The notes under the pieces are model-generated. The model worked only from the letters and a program-made list of their open reading frames with translations, was not told the DNA's origin and made no database searches. From contig JAMXIF010001195.1 of the NCBI GenBank assembly GCA_028583685.1, positions 12,927,667 through 12,991,666 on the forward strand: a DNA stretch of 64,000 bases, given 5' to 3'. This document shows positions 1-11,292 of the stretch, in pieces (the stretch's first letter is position 1; each line of letters starts with the position of its first letter). The translations under genes and the position numbers were made by a program. The DNA comes from Petaurus breviceps papuanus. Lineage: Eukaryota; Chordata; Mammalia; Diprotodontia; Petauridae.

Positions 1-46
<46 letters not shown>
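1..46. repeat. (TC)n microsatellite at window edge
   Basis: Uninterrupted TC dinucleotides run from the first base of the window to about 46. The tract probably continues beyond the left edge, so its true length is unknown. Confidence 0.95.
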
Positions 47-50
<4 letters not shown>

Positions 51-1740
51 CACTCCCCCCTTTCTTTCTCTCTGATGGACAAAAAGTTGTAGGAGGAGAA
101 GATCTAGGCAGTAATAATCCTCTGTCACTAGCAGGGATCTAGCAGTCACAAACAATTAATTCTTCCCATGAGTGGTCCAAGGTTAATTTTAGCCTCCTAA
201 ACTGTCTCCTGCCAGATCTGATCAGTTTCCTCCTTTAGCTCCAGCTGTCTGGTTCCTGATGGGATTTGGCTACAAGGAAGTTGGCATTATCAGTCCATTA
301 ACCATCACTAGTGGTGGAACTGTGAGACTGATGAATATTGATCACCTGTTCTATGGGGTTATCAGATGATGCTGAGTAGATCTGACATTTCCTTGTTGCC
401 ATGGGCAGCCTTTATTTCACCCAACTCAGAGCACTTTGCTACACAATTTTGCCCATGGGGGAGGAGGAGAAGTAGGAAGGAGAGAAAGAACTTTCAGTCA
501 GCCTTAGATACCTGAGCACACTGTACTTATTGCAAGGGAGTACTTCAAGTGTTCTCTCATTCATTGCCTCAGGCCAGAGGTCAGCACTGAGCTGATGGGA
601 AAGTGCTCTATACTATGTCTTTCCAACTTGGTTTAGAAAATGCTTTGGTAAAAAAAAAAATCAATGAAACAGAAAGTCTTCCACTACCACTTTTTAGAAT
701 TCGACTTGAATATCTCCTGTCTGATCTCCAACCCTGGGCTCCCTCAAAAGCATTTAAGTGTTAACAGTGGAACCTTTTTTCTTGGATATTTCAATTTGTC
801 TAAGTCATTATCTAGGAACTAGCAGGATTAAATGCAGATCAAATCAGCATCCTGAGCAGGAAACCATCTTATTTTCAAAAAGATAGTGACTTTAGTGGAC
901 GGCATCTACTGGTCTTTTTCTTCCTCTGCAATAACCCTCATTCTCACCATGAAAAAAACCTTCCCCATATTCACAGGTTCATTAGTTCTCAGAGTGAATT
1001 GAAAGTAAATGTATCTTTTAGTCAGCCAAATACTGGTTCTCATTTATTGGGATGTCTCTTTTTGCCTGCAAGCCCTTCTGGGAGAGCATAAGTAATCTTT
1101 ATTTGTTTTCTTTTTCCTCCATTAAGGAAGGATTAAAAAAAAATTTCCTCTAGTTCATGGCCTATAGTGTTAACCAAATACTTGAGAGAATTTGTTAACC
1201 AGAGAGGTCATTTAAGAAGAGTTTAGATTCAGGGAAGTTGAGCTGCAACAAACACTAGGCTGTAAAAAGGCATCCCAATTCATTGTATTAATGACTGCCT
1301 AGAAAAAAAAAAAACAGAAAACTGAATGTATTGGCATGGAACTAAAAAATTTGAATAACTACTTAAAGATTACTTATTTAAAAAAGAAACTACTTAAAAA
1401 AATTCAATCGACCAACCCTTTGCTCTATACAATACAAAGAATTTAATTGACTGATTTTCCTCCCATCACACTGATCAAATTAAAGAATTATTCTGGCAAC
1501 CTATAGACTGAATTACAGGGGGCACAAATTTTGTTTGACTGAAGGGGGAGTGCTGTGGGAGTTGAGAGGATGGATAAAGAAGCATGAAAAAATGAATCTA
1601 AATGTGAAAAATAAAACTACAAAACTTCTTATACTACTCTTGGAACAATTAAGAAGAACTGATATCATGATACAAGCATATTTCCCATATGTCCCTTTCA
1701 CATTCAATACTCAGAACAAACCTTCATGTTATTCTTCTTC
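47..1740. other. Anonymous sequence, no feature recognised
   Basis: AT-rich single-copy-looking sequence with scattered short A-runs. I see no LINE, SINE or LTR signature and no frame with protein-like composition. A 106-residue open frame (1535-1855, plus) runs out into a SINE fragment and has no recognisable domain, so I do not call it a gene. Confidence 0.6.
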
Positions 1741-1744
1741 ACAC

Positions 1745-1848
1745 AATAAGGGGAGGCAGAATCTGGAAGGCCTGGATTTAGTCTTGCCTCTTGCACATAT
1801 TAACTGTATGACTTTGGGGAAGTCACTTAACCTCTTCTTAACCCTGAA
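1745..1848 (+). repeat. SINE fragment (tRNA/CORE type)
   Basis: Contains a degraded SINE middle: a 'gcagaatctgg...cctgg' section followed by 'ctgtatgactttggggaagtcacttaacctc', close to the conserved 'gtgaccttgggcaagtcacttaacc' of MIR/THER/MAR-type SINEs. It is short and diverged, so the subfamily is not assigned. Confidence 0.6.
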
Positions 1849-2009
1849 CAACTAAGAATCCAAGCCACAAATTGCTGGTTTTCATTGGTGGAGGAAGTTC
1901 CAAAACCAGGAGTTCTCTACATAGATTAAATAAAAAAGGTCTCATTCCCCCCAAAGTCTAATTTGGAAATTTTTATTTATTATATATAGACTGTTTATAA
2001 GGTTATGGG

Positions 2010-2225
2010 ATTTACATCATTTTCCTCATTGATTAGAAATTAATAATGATAATAACTATGATTTATGTGGTACTTTACGGTTATACTTTACACATCTTAC
2101 TTGATTGTTACTATAATCTTGCGATGTGGGTACTATTATACTCCTTTTATAGATGGAGAAACTGAGGCCTAGTCACTTCCCAAGAGTCATGCAAGCAGTA
2201 AGTATTTGAGGCAAAAATTTTCACA
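2010..2225 (-). repeat. MIR/THER-like CORE-SINE, minus strand
   Basis: The motif 'gatggagaaactgaggcctagtcac' near 2152 is the reverse complement of the CORE-SINE segment that reads 'cagtttcctcatctgtaaaatg'. It is preceded by the usual AT-rich tail (variable 'aataataactatgatttatgtggtactt'). An old copy without visible TSDs. Confidence 0.65.
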
Positions 2226-2227
2226 AA

Positions 2228-3485
2228 CCAAATTAATGCCACCAAGATTAGAAGGGAAGTAGAAAGCTGGAAATCACGTTTTATAGCCAATGTCTCTGAT
2301 AAAAGTCTCATTTCTAAAATAGATAGAGAAATGAATCAAATTTATAAGAATAAAGGCCATTCCCCAATTGATAAATGGTCAAAGGTTATGAACAGGCAGT
2401 TTTCAGATGAAGAAATTAAAGTTATCCATAGTCATATAAAAATTCTCTAAATCACTACTGATTAGAGAAATTCAAATTAAAACAGCTCTGAGGGGCAGCT
2501 AGGTGGCCCAGTGAATAGAGCCCTGGAATGAGGAAGACCTGAGTTCAAATCTGACCTTAGACATTTAACACTAGCTGTGTGACCTTGGGCAAGTCACTTA
2601 ACACCAATTGCCCTGCTTCCCCCCCCTCCAAAAAGCAAAAAAAAAACAAACAAAAAACAAAAACCATAAATAAACATAACTCTGAGGTACCACCTCACAC
2701 CTACCAGATTGGCTAATATGACAAAACAGGAAAATGATAAATAGAGATGTAGAAAAATTGGCACACTAATGCATTGTTGGTGAAGTTGTAAACTGATGTA
2801 ACTATTCTGGAGAGCAATTTGAAACTCTTCCCCAAATGCTATAAAACTGTGCAAACTCAATGATACCACTACTAGGTCTGTATTCCAAAGAGATCATACA
2901 AAAGAAAAAAGACCCACATGGAGAAAAATACCTCTTTTGTGGTGGCAAAGAATTGGAAATTGAAGGAATGCCCATCAAATGTGGAATGGCTGAATAAGTT
3001 GTGGCATATGAATGTAATGGGGTACTATCATTCTATAAGAAACGATGAGCAGGTAGATCTCAGAAAAAGCTGGAAAGACTTACATGAACTGATGCTAAGT
3101 GAAGTGAGCAGAACCAAGAGAACACTATACACGTTAACAGCAACTTTGCGTGATGACCAACTTTGATAGACTTAGCTCTTCTCAGCAATGCAATGATCTA
3201 AAACAATCCAAAAGACTCATGATAGAAAATATTATCCACATCCAGAGAATAAGCTATGGAGTCTGAATGCAGATTGAAGCATACTATTTTCTCTTTTTCA
3301 TGCTTTTCCCCCCCATTTGTTTCGGTTCTTCCTTCACAACATGACTAATCTGAAAATGTCTAACAGGATTGTACATATATATGCCCATATCAAACTGGAT
3401 GCTGTCTTGGGGAGGGGAGAAGAAAATTTGGATCTCAAAGTCCTACAAAAGTCAATGTTGAAAACTATATATAATTGGAAAAAAA
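2228..3485 (+). mobile_element. L1 LINE, 5'-truncated 3' end, split by a SINE
   Basis: This is the end of L1 ORF2 plus 3' UTR. It is colinear with the better preserved L1 at 19.46-21.51 kb (shared stretches such as 'accaagattagaagg' and 'ggcaaagaattgga'). The open frame 2918-3166 keeps the ORF2 C-terminal signature: WLNKLWHMNVM followed by GYYHSIRNDEQ, which matches the MEYYAAIKNDE region of mammalian L1 ORF2p. The 5' end is missing, and the SINE at 2493-2670 interrupts the ORF2 region. It ends in an A-rich tail near 3485. It is a dead copy, judged from stops upstream and the missing endonuclease and reverse transcriptase. Confidence 0.85.
2493..2670 (+). mobile_element. SINE inserted in L1
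   Basis: Starts 'gggcagctaggtggcccag', the tRNA-related head of marsupial SINEs, then 'gagttcaaatctgacc' (B-box-like) and 'gtgaccttgggcaagtcacttaac', and ends in an A-rich tail. The L1 target 'aactctgag' is repeated on both sides (2481-2492 'aacagctctgag' and about 2676-2686 'cataactctgag'). The L1 reading resumes at 'gtaccacctcacacc', so the insertion point is clear. Confidence 0.9.
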
Positions 3486-3490
3486 ATACT

Positions 3491-3895
3491 ATTTAGTGGA
3501 AAAAAAAACCTGGGAAGGTTTGAGATGATGCCAAGTGAAGTGAGCAGAATCAGGAGAAGAATTTACATAATAGTGCAGTATGGTTGAGAGGATCAATTGT
3601 GAAAGACTTGATAATTGATCAACACAATGATCTACCATAGTTCCAAAGGATTCATGATGACAAATACTATTTACCACCAGATAGAGAACTGATGGACTCA
3701 GAATGCAGATGGAAGGAAAATTTTAAAATCTTTTTTAATCAGAAGATGGCCAATGAAGAAATTTGATTTACATGACTTCATATTTGTAATGGGTTTTGTA
3801 TTTCTTGTCTTCTTAATAAATGGGGGAATGAGTGGGAGGAGGGAGAGAATTAGAAATTGAAAATAATATAAAATTGAATTAAAAACATATCTACA
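3491..3895 (+). mobile_element. L1-type 3' end, second subfamily
   Basis: A separate 5'-truncated L1 tail. It repeats the ORF2 C-terminal region again ('gatgccaagtgaagtgagcagaatcaggag') directly after the previous L1 has ended. It closes with the '...aatgggggaatgagtgggaggagg' type of 3' UTR rather than the tail seen at 21.4 kb. Two L1 ends of different subfamily therefore lie head to tail. Confidence 0.75.
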
Positions 3896-5125
3896 TTACA
3901 CTGTATTTTTTTTTTACCTATTTTGTTAGGTATTTCCCAAATACGTTGTAATTTGGTTCTGGCCACACTAGGTTTTTTATTTTTTTAGTGAGGTTTGTGG
4001 TCTGTGGGAAGTAAGTTTGTCACCTCTCCTCTACGTAAATCTCTGAGATTATAAATTGCAGAGAGAAGAGCCAACTTGTATTGATTAAATGAACTTTCTT
4101 CATTTGGGAGGGTCTCTATACCACTAAAATCACAGGTCCACTACCTATTCCTATTCTTGAATCATATTGTTATAAAAAAAGGGAAGTCTTTGCTATCTTT
4201 CAAATTTAAGGAGCTGCTCTGTATAATTAGTGGTGTGGTTGATATAGACTAAAAATAACTTCCTTCAACATAATCCAGCATGAAACCTTAATTTACACAT
4301 ACACAGGAGGGATTCAGTTATTTGCACTCTTCCCTGGATAACCTGAAACTTGAATGGGCAAATAACTGAAGAAACTCTTTTTTCTGTCTGATTCCATTTG
4401 ATGATGGATGGGCCCTGTCTTTCAATAAAAGAAACTGAAATCTCTTCTCTGATTTTCATCACAGACAGCTATACTCCATTGCTGAAATTAGAAATAACAA
4501 CAGACATATGGTGAGTTCAATGTAATTTATAAAGCTCAGCTAATGCTCCAAATCCTTATACATTACATTACATAGTTCAATACAGCTAATCCCTTATAGT
4601 GATTTCAAATACAAAAAGAACTGGATGTATTTTCTTGGTTAAAAACTACTGGAGTTCAGTTTCCATTACTATTTTTCCGAAGTAATTTTGAAAATGTACT
4701 CACAAGCAGTTCTCATACATAGTCTTTTTAGTTAATGTACATGGTTGCATTTTTTCTTGTAGAAGAATGTTGGAATATTTTATTTGGGTCTCAGTAGCTT
4801 TTTCCTGAAACCTAAAATAAATGTGTTCAGAGCAAGAAGAAGCAGACTAAAAGAAAAATTGACAGTTGGGTGTTTTGTTGGCTTGTTTTTGACAGTTCAA
4901 AACATCTTTAGCTTTTGCCATTCAATTCTGAAAAGACTAAAATGTTCTAAGTGAAGGTTGTAGCTGCTGTGCCTTGGGAATGAAAGAATCATTAGACTGC
5001 AAAGCACAGTAAGGGGTCTTCTGAGCAAATTCTTTTTGCTTTGAGGAAAATACTATACTCATGGCATCTCAGAAAGAAAACCCTCTGCTCATTTTATTTT
5101 AATGTATTTAGGGGAATAGATGTTT
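3896..5125. other. Anonymous sequence
   Basis: No repeat or gene signature that I can defend. The short open frame 4265-4462 (minus) has no recognisable domain. Confidence 0.55.
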
Positions 5126-5129
5126 CTGC

Positions 5130-5242
5130 CTTTATTGTGAGTAAAATTTGAATTCCTTGAGGGCAGGATTTTAAAATTTTTGGTTTAGCTAGAATCTAGC
5201 ATACAGGACGAGTTTAATAAATGCTTGTTCAATTGAACCGGC
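5130..5242 (+). repeat. L2-type LINE 3' tail
   Basis: Reads 'gaattccttgagggcagga' and ends 'taataaatgcttgttcaat'. It matches the conserved L2 3' end (ctccttgagggcaggga ... cttaataaatgcttgtt). Only the last hundred or so bases are present. Confidence 0.8.
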
Positions 5243-5384
5243 AATTTGTACCAACATATAGCAACTTTTATGAGCAATCACCTCTCATACAGTTTCAAGC
5301 CACTCCCTCTCTAGAGGAAGAAGAAAAAAATATGTTTACTGCTACTCTTCACTATACAATTTCTCAATCATTTTGCATAATTTC

Positions 5385-5890
5385 CTGCCTCCATATCCTT
5401 ACCATCCCTAATTTTTTTCAACTATTTTCAATCTTTGACATTATTGACCATCCCTTTCTTCACGGAACTCTTTCCTTCTTTGGTCTCCATGAAACTGAAT
5501 GGTCTTGGACCTCCTGTTCACTCTATAATTAAGCTCTCTTTCTTCTTTTTTTTTCTTTACTGATTCCTCTTTCCACTCAAATAACTGAAATGTGTACAGT
5601 TTTTAATGGTTAGTGCTCAGGAACACCCTGGATCTTCTTTCTCTGTACTCTTTTCCCTGGTGAATCAGCTTTAATTACCAACTCTATGCTGATGACTCCA
5701 TGTCTGTATATCTCTAGTTCCAATATCTTACTAGAGGGTCTGGCTATATGTCATCACCTGTCTATTAGTTGGCAAACATATAACACTCAGCATGTGTTTT
5801 CCAAAATGATTATTTCCCCCTCAAACCAACTCCTCCTCCCAACTCTCTTATTTGGGCAATAGCACCATCTTTTTTCCATCCTTCTGGACA
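5385..5890 (+). mobile_element. L2 LINE fragment with RT active-site motif
   Basis: The plus strand at 5682-5699 reads LYADDS, the YADD catalytic motif of L2-clade reverse transcriptases. The preceding text 'aacaccctggatcttctttctctgtactc' corresponds to the upstream RT block (VLGPLLFSLYT in intact L2). The region after the motif recalls the L2 segment that normally encodes KTELIIFPPKPSPLPN. Several stops show it is a decayed fragment. Confidence is high for L2, moderate for the exact ends. Confidence 0.75.
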
Positions 5891-5899
5891 GCATCCTAA

Positions 5900-6385
5900 A
5901 TAATGGAGGTATCACCTTGCTGACAAAGGTCCACATAGTCAAAACTATGGTTTTTCCACCAACAATGTATGGTGGTGAGAGTTGAACTATAAGGAAACCT
6001 TATTACTGCAGAATGGATGTTTTTGAATTATGGTGCTGGAAAAGACTTTTGAGAGTCCCTTGGACAGCAAAGGGATCTAATCAGTTAACATTTAAAGGAA
6101 TTAATTTAGGCTATTCACTGGGAGGTCAAATACTAAATCTGAAGCTTAAATACTTTGATCACATGATGGGAAGACTCAATGTAAAACACCCTGATGTTGG
6201 GAAAGATTGAAGGCAAAAGGAAGAGGTGATGGTAGAAGATAAGATGGATAGATAATGTGATGGAAGCAATGAAGATGAGCCTAGACAGATTATGGGAGAT
6301 AGGGGAGGCTAGAAAGGCTTGATGTGTTACAGGGTCAGTAAGAGTTAGACACTACTGAATGACTGAAGAACAACAACCATCTTTC
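5900..6385 (+). mobile_element. BovB (RTE-clade LINE) 3' end
   Basis: 'gctgacaaaggtccacatagtcaaaactatgg' and the open frame 6013-6210 match the C-terminal end of BovB ORF2. FELWCWKRLLRVPW followed by TAKGSNQ and LKLKYFDHMMGR parallels FELWCWRRLLRVPWTARRSNQ and LKLQYFGHLMRR of vertebrate BovB. The end 'agagttagacactactgaatgactgaa' corresponds to BovB's 'gagtcggacacgactgagcgactgaac'. It is 5'-truncated: endonuclease and catalytic RT motifs are absent. BovB-like RTEs are known in marsupials. Confidence 0.9.
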
Positions 6386-6921
6386 TCTCAGTAAGCCTGA
6401 AACCTGAGAATCTTCTTTGAGTATTTTACTCCTCTATCCCCAAGTCCAGGTTTGGGTTAATACTTTAATCTTCTATAATATCATCCCCAAAATTTAAATT
6501 TGCACAATACGAATCAATAAATAAGCCCAGACTCCTTAAAGATAAGCTTTTCTCAATTTCTGGTGGCAACAACATGATTTTGAAACACTGTCATAAATTT
6601 TTCTGTTTCTGTAAACAAAGCTCAAACATTTGTTTGAAACTTCTGTGTCACCATATTGTTTGTTTTTTTTATTTTTTTTCAAATGCTTTATTAACTTCTG
6701 ATTTATATCATTCATTTCTGCAAGATTTTAAGTTACAAATTTTCTCCCCGTTTTTCCCCTACTCACTGCCCCAAAATAGCAGTCCCACAGGATATCCCCT
6801 CCTCCGATCTGCTCTCTCCCATATTTTCTCCCATACTCCTTTCGACTTTTCCAGTGGATCTCTACGCCCCAGTGCCTGTATATCTTATTTCCCAATTACA
6901 TGTAAAATAGTATTAATAATA

Positions 6922-6922
<1 letters not shown>

Positions 6923-6967
<45 letters not shown>
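6923..6967. repeat. (TA)n microsatellite
   Basis: About 45 bp of alternating T and A inside the 3' region of the HAL1-like element. It interrupts an L1-type tail motif ('gaatctggaattcaaa' on one side, 'tacatgtaattggg' on the other, minus strand). Confidence 0.9.
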
Positions 6968-6971
<4 letters not shown>

Positions 6972-7756
6972 ATTTGATTTCAAAACTTTGAATTCCAGAT
7001 TCATTCCCTTCCTCCCTTGTCACCCACCCTTACTGGGAAGAGAAGCAGTTCAGTATAGGTTGTACATGTGTGGCTAATGCAAAACAATAACATAGTAGAT
7101 ATATTGTAAAAGACTGACTATATTTCCCTCCCTCCTCCCACTTGTTCTATTCTCTACTTTGATCCTGTCCCTTTTCAAAAGTGGGTGCTTGCAACTTCCT
7201 TCCCCCCCAGCCTGCCCTCCCTTCCATCATCTCCCCTCTGATCCCCTTTCCCCCCTACTCTCCTGTAAGGTGAGATACCCTATTTAGTGTGTATTTCATT
7301 TCCTCCATGAGCCAAATTCAATGAGAATAAGATTGACCCATTCCCTTTTGCCTTCCTGTTGTTCCCCTCCATTGTAACCATTTTCCCTTGCCTCTTCTAT
7401 ATGAGATAGTTTACCCCATTCTGTCTCTCCCCATCTCCTCTCATTATATTCCCCTCTCACCTCTTAATTTCACCTTTTAAGTATCATCCCTTCCTGTTGA
7501 ATTGGTCCTGTGCCCTCTATCTATGTATACCTGTAAACATATACCCATAAACCCTCACACAAACACACACACACATACAAACACACACACATTATTTCTG
7601 TTCCCTTCAACTACTGAAAAAGGTTTCATAAGTTACAATTATTGTTTTTCCATGTAGGAATGTTAATAGTTCAACTTTCATAAGTTCCTTATGATTTCTT
7701 TTCCCTGTTTATCTTCTCATGCTTCTCTTGCTTCTTGTATCTGAATGTCAAATTTT

Positions 7757-8760
7757 CTATTCAACTCTGGTTTTTTCAACAAGAATGCTTGAAAGTCCTG
7801 TATTCCACTGAATGACCATATTTTCCCCTGAAACATGATGCTCAGTTTTGCTGGGTAGGTGATTCTTGGTTTTAATCACAGCTCCTTTGACCAACGGAAT
7901 ATCATATTCCAAGCCCTCCGATCCCTCAGTGTAGAAGCTGCCAGATTCTGGGTTGTCATGATTGTGTTTCCACAATATTCAAATTGTTTCTTCCTGGCTG
8001 CTTGTAATATTCTCTCCTTAATCTGGGAATTCTGGAACCTGGCTGTAATATTCCCAGGAGTTTTCTTTATGGGGTCTTTTTCAGGAGGTGATCGGTGGAT
8101 TCTTTCAACCTCTATTTTGCCCTCTGGTTCTAAAACATCAGGGTAGTTTTCTTTGATAACTTCTTGGAGGATGATTTCATGGTTTTCAGGTAGTCCAGTA
8201 ATTTTAAAATTATCTCTCCTGTATCTATTTTCCAGGTCAGTGGTTTTTCCCATGAGATATTTCACATTGCCTTCTATTTTTTCATTTGTTTGGATCTGTT
8301 TAACAGCATCTTGATTTCTCATAAAGTCATTAGCTTCCATTTGCTCCAATCTAATTCTGAAGCAATGATTCTCCTCATTGAGCTTTTGAGACTCTTTTTC
8401 CATCTGGCAAATTTGGCTTTTTAAGGCATTCTTCTCCTCATTGCCATTGTGAGCCTCTTTTGCCATTTAAGTTAGTCTATTTTTTAAGGTGTTATTTTCT
8501 TCAGTCAGGTTGTTGACTTTCATTTCATAATTTTCTTGCATTGTTCTCATTTCTCTTCCCAATTTTTCCTACACATCTCTTAGGTGCTTCTTAAGGTCCT
8601 CTATGGCCTGTAACCAGCTCGTATTTTCCTTTGAAGCTTTTGGTGCAGGAATTCTGACTTCACTGTCTTCCTCCTGTTCCATGCTTTGCTCCTTTTTGTC
8701 CCCAAAATAGGAATATAATGTTGGAATCTTCTGTCTGCTTTGTTTCATTTGCCTGGTCAT
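7757..8760 (-). pseudogene. L1/HAL1 ORF1 (RNA-binding protein), broken
   Basis: ORF1p binds L1 RNA as a trimer. The N-terminal piece (8760-8569) starts MTRQMKQSRQK. The main piece (8466-7876, 196 residues) begins with a heptad-rich coiled coil (KNALKSQICQMEKESQKLNEEN). The RRM-like block follows, with DLENRYRRDNFKITGLPE, then IKENYPDVLEPEGKIEVERIHR. The C-terminal domain follows, with ILQAARKKQFEY and STLRDRRAWNMIFRW. The last part continues in another frame (7975-7757: IPLVKGAV ... VIQWNTGLSSILVEK). At least two stops and one frameshift break the reading, so it is not translated as one protein. RRM and CTD signatures are clear; function is lost. Confidence 0.85.
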
Positions 8761-9489
8761 GTCACCCCTCAGTCACTTGACCCCTGGGCTTTTTGCCAAA
8801 GTAGGACTCTGCCACCAGACAGGGGAGCTTTTGTCCCAAATGCTGGGGTTTTCTCAGTTGCCAGAGGTATTAGATGGGTGCCCTCTCTGAGGCCTCCACA
8901 TGCTCTGGCAAGCTGGACACACGCCCCAGGATTTCCACCCTGGATTGCAATCCAGATCCAAGCAGGTTAAAGCAAAAGCAATTACCCCTAAGAGTGGTGC
9001 TTGGTCCCCCTACACTCTGCAGTCCAGGAGCTGAAGTTGCCACATGGCACTGGCTGGCTGTGCCTGTGTCTCAGCAGCTTCTCACCCTGGGGGCAAAAGG
9101 CAAAGCACTCCCATTTACTGGGTCCCAAAGTCCACACTGCACTGACCTCTCATTGTCCTTCACATCTGTGTGTTGATAAATCTGGAAATGGCCACAGCTG
9201 CTGCTGATCTGGGGTCCCTCTGGCCGCGGCTGGTCAGACCCGCCCTGGGGCTAAAGCCTTGGTGTGGGGCTGGGCTTGGCTCCTAGAGCGCTGCACTGGC
9301 TGATTCCTGCTGGCCTGCGGGGCTGTCCTCAGTGGGAGATTAGCTTCTCTGTGTCATTTTGTGGGTTCTGCAGCTCCAAAGTTTGTTTAAAGTCTCCTTT
9401 TCACATGGATTGGGGAAGGTGGAAGCTGGAGCTGCGGGGAGGTCCGCCCCCCCATCCTATTTTTTGTTGATCTGATGTGGACCTCATCC

Positions 9490-10485
9490 ATGGAGTGGCT
9501 TTTGATTCTACTCTTGGATCTTAGTTATTTATTTTTTTCTGCAGGTGGCCAATATGCAATTACTTTTGACAAATCAAGTGGTATGCACTTGTCTGTTTTT
9601 TTTAACTATTTCTATAATTTAAAAAAATTGTTCATAGTGTGATCTGGGAGCACCTGTCATTTCTTTTCTTCTTTAATAATGAGGAAGCATTAATCTTTCT
9701 GTAGGTGCCTTGAGGCAATGATCTCTATATTTCATGAACTTTTTATGAGATTTTATTTGGACACCTTTTATATCTAGTGTCATTCATTTTACTGTGCTAA
9801 AAAGTGTACCTTAATACTGTTGTTGTGTAGGTGTTAATTGCCTTGATGTCAGAAAGCAATTTATTCCCTTGATAAGTATGAACTCAACTTCCTTGTTTTC
9901 TTGATGTATCTTGCCTTCAGAAGATCGAGGTAATTGTAACACTTTCTTTCCTATCTTTCAAAAATTATATCTGTAAAATGATCTCTTTGCTTCATCAGTC
10001 ATGTCTCCCAAACATGATATACCCATTTTGAACTCTAATTTTGAACACACTCATGTCCCTATTCTTTCCAGGGCATTCCCAGTATATTGTACCAATCTAA
10101 GACATGGCCTCCAGTGTACTAGCCATTTGTCTTCATCTCAGGGTCTTTCTTACCCAGCTACCTGCAGCAATCCACTCATCTCCTCATCTTCCTGATCTTT
10201 TCCAGTACTCTTTCCATTCCAGTTAGGTTCTAGGCTTCTTGGCCTCTATCTTCACCCCAGAGCCTTCCCCCATAGTCTGCATCAGCCTTAAATGGCAGCT
10301 ACTCAATTCTGGTCTTTGTCCTAGCTTTAGGGTCTTCTCTATCACTTCAAAGTCTACCTCCCTACCAGACCACTCTAATGCCTCCATCATCCACCTTTTT
10401 AGTTTTTCATTCTCACTCCTGCCACTTGCCAAGACTTTTTTTTTAACAGAAAAGAAAAGAGAGGCTCCTAGAATTTAAGTAATGT
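9490..10485. other. Anonymous sequence
   Basis: No repeat family recognised with confidence. The tract 10000-10440 is pyrimidine-rich with short frames that have no domain. Confidence 0.5.
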
Positions 10486-10489
10486 AGTA

Positions 10490-10765
10490 TAGTCAATCAA
10501 TCAATCAATCAACAAAAAATGGCTATTATGTTCCAGACACAGTGCTAAGTGGTAAGAATATCAATATAAAAAAAGAAAAGCAGTCCCTGCCTTCAAGGAG
10601 CTTACAGTCCAATTGGGGGAGACAGCACACAAAAGGAAGATAAAAAGAAAGGGGGACGAAGGAGGAAAAGGTACACTTGAAGTAAGGGCATAGTGCATAA
10701 ATGTCAGAGAATTCTGAAAGTAATGCAGCCTGGTGAGGAATGAGGAGATGCCTGAGTTGAGCTAT
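10490..10765 (-). mobile_element. L2 LINE 3' end, minus strand
   Basis: The '(tcaa)n ... gttccagacacagtgctaagtgg' start and 'cagtccctgccttcaaggagcttacagtc' are the reverse complement of the L2 tail (gtaagctccttgagggcagggactg ... cttagcacagtgcctgg). The copy then runs into L2 3' UTR ('gggggagacagcacac'). Confidence 0.8.
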
Positions 10766-10997
10766 CTTCACAGGTAAGTGGCAGAGCCTGTAGTGAACGG
10801 CAGGTCACTTGACTCCAAGTCTCAGCTTATCATGTTGAAAGAAGCATTTTAACAAATAGTATATCAATATGTTATATTGTCTGTGGTCTCACCTAAGGAG
10901 AACTCATTAATTTTCTTTTATAATAAGTTATGAAATATGTTTCTCTTTATATAAAGAGAAACACGTTTAGATAGTATAAATCCATATTATAATATGT

Positions 10998-11001
10998 TAT
11001 A

Positions 11002-11092
<91 letters not shown>
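10998..11092. repeat. (AT)n joined to (GA)n
   Basis: An alternating AT block (about 11000-11042) passes directly into an unbroken GA block (about 11045-11091). Such compound tracts mutate by slippage. Confidence 0.95.
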
Positions 11093-11093
<1 letters not shown>

Positions 11094-11099
11094 ATATTT

Positions 11100-11292
11100 G
11101 GGCAATATGGTAAAGTAAAAACAGCATCAAATCTGCAGGCAGAAGATCTGAAGATCTGGGTTTCAGTTCCCCCTCTAACAAGTACTGGATGGGTGGCTAT
11201 GGGCAAATCACTTAAACTCCTAGGTTCTTTGTTTATATATCAGATAAATGCATGTGATGGACTTAACAGTTTCTTTAAATCTGTGATTCTTT
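11100..11292 (+). repeat. MIR/CORE-SINE copy
   Basis: 'gatctgggtttcagttcc', then 'ggctatgggcaaatcacttaaactcc' and a 'ctgtgattct' end match a CORE-SINE in plus orientation. Diverged; no TSDs seen. Confidence 0.65.

Larger units (their letters stand above)
6661..9480 (-). mobile_element. HAL1-like element: L1 ORF1 without ORF2
   Basis: On the minus strand this reads as a GC-rich leader (about 9480-8761), an L1 ORF1 (8760 to about 7757), then about 1.1 kb of purine-rich non-coding sequence, an AATAAA and an A-rich tail at 6661. There is no room for ORF2 and no trace of endonuclease or RT. That is the layout of HAL1 ('half-L1') elements, which are known from therian genomes and rely on L1 RT in trans. 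The (TA)n at about 6923-6967 lies within the 3' region. The 5' boundary is approximate. Confidence 0.75.

Noticed and set aside
2493-2570. Functional tRNA gene suggested by the SINE head
   Set aside because: The A- and B-box-like text belongs to a SINE with an A-rich tail and target duplication. No cloverleaf with intact acceptor stem was found by eye here or in the other SINEs.
6574-6969. 131-codon plus-strand frame
   Set aside because: Lies antisense over the HAL1-like 3' region and ends in Ile-Tyr runs from the (TA)n tract.
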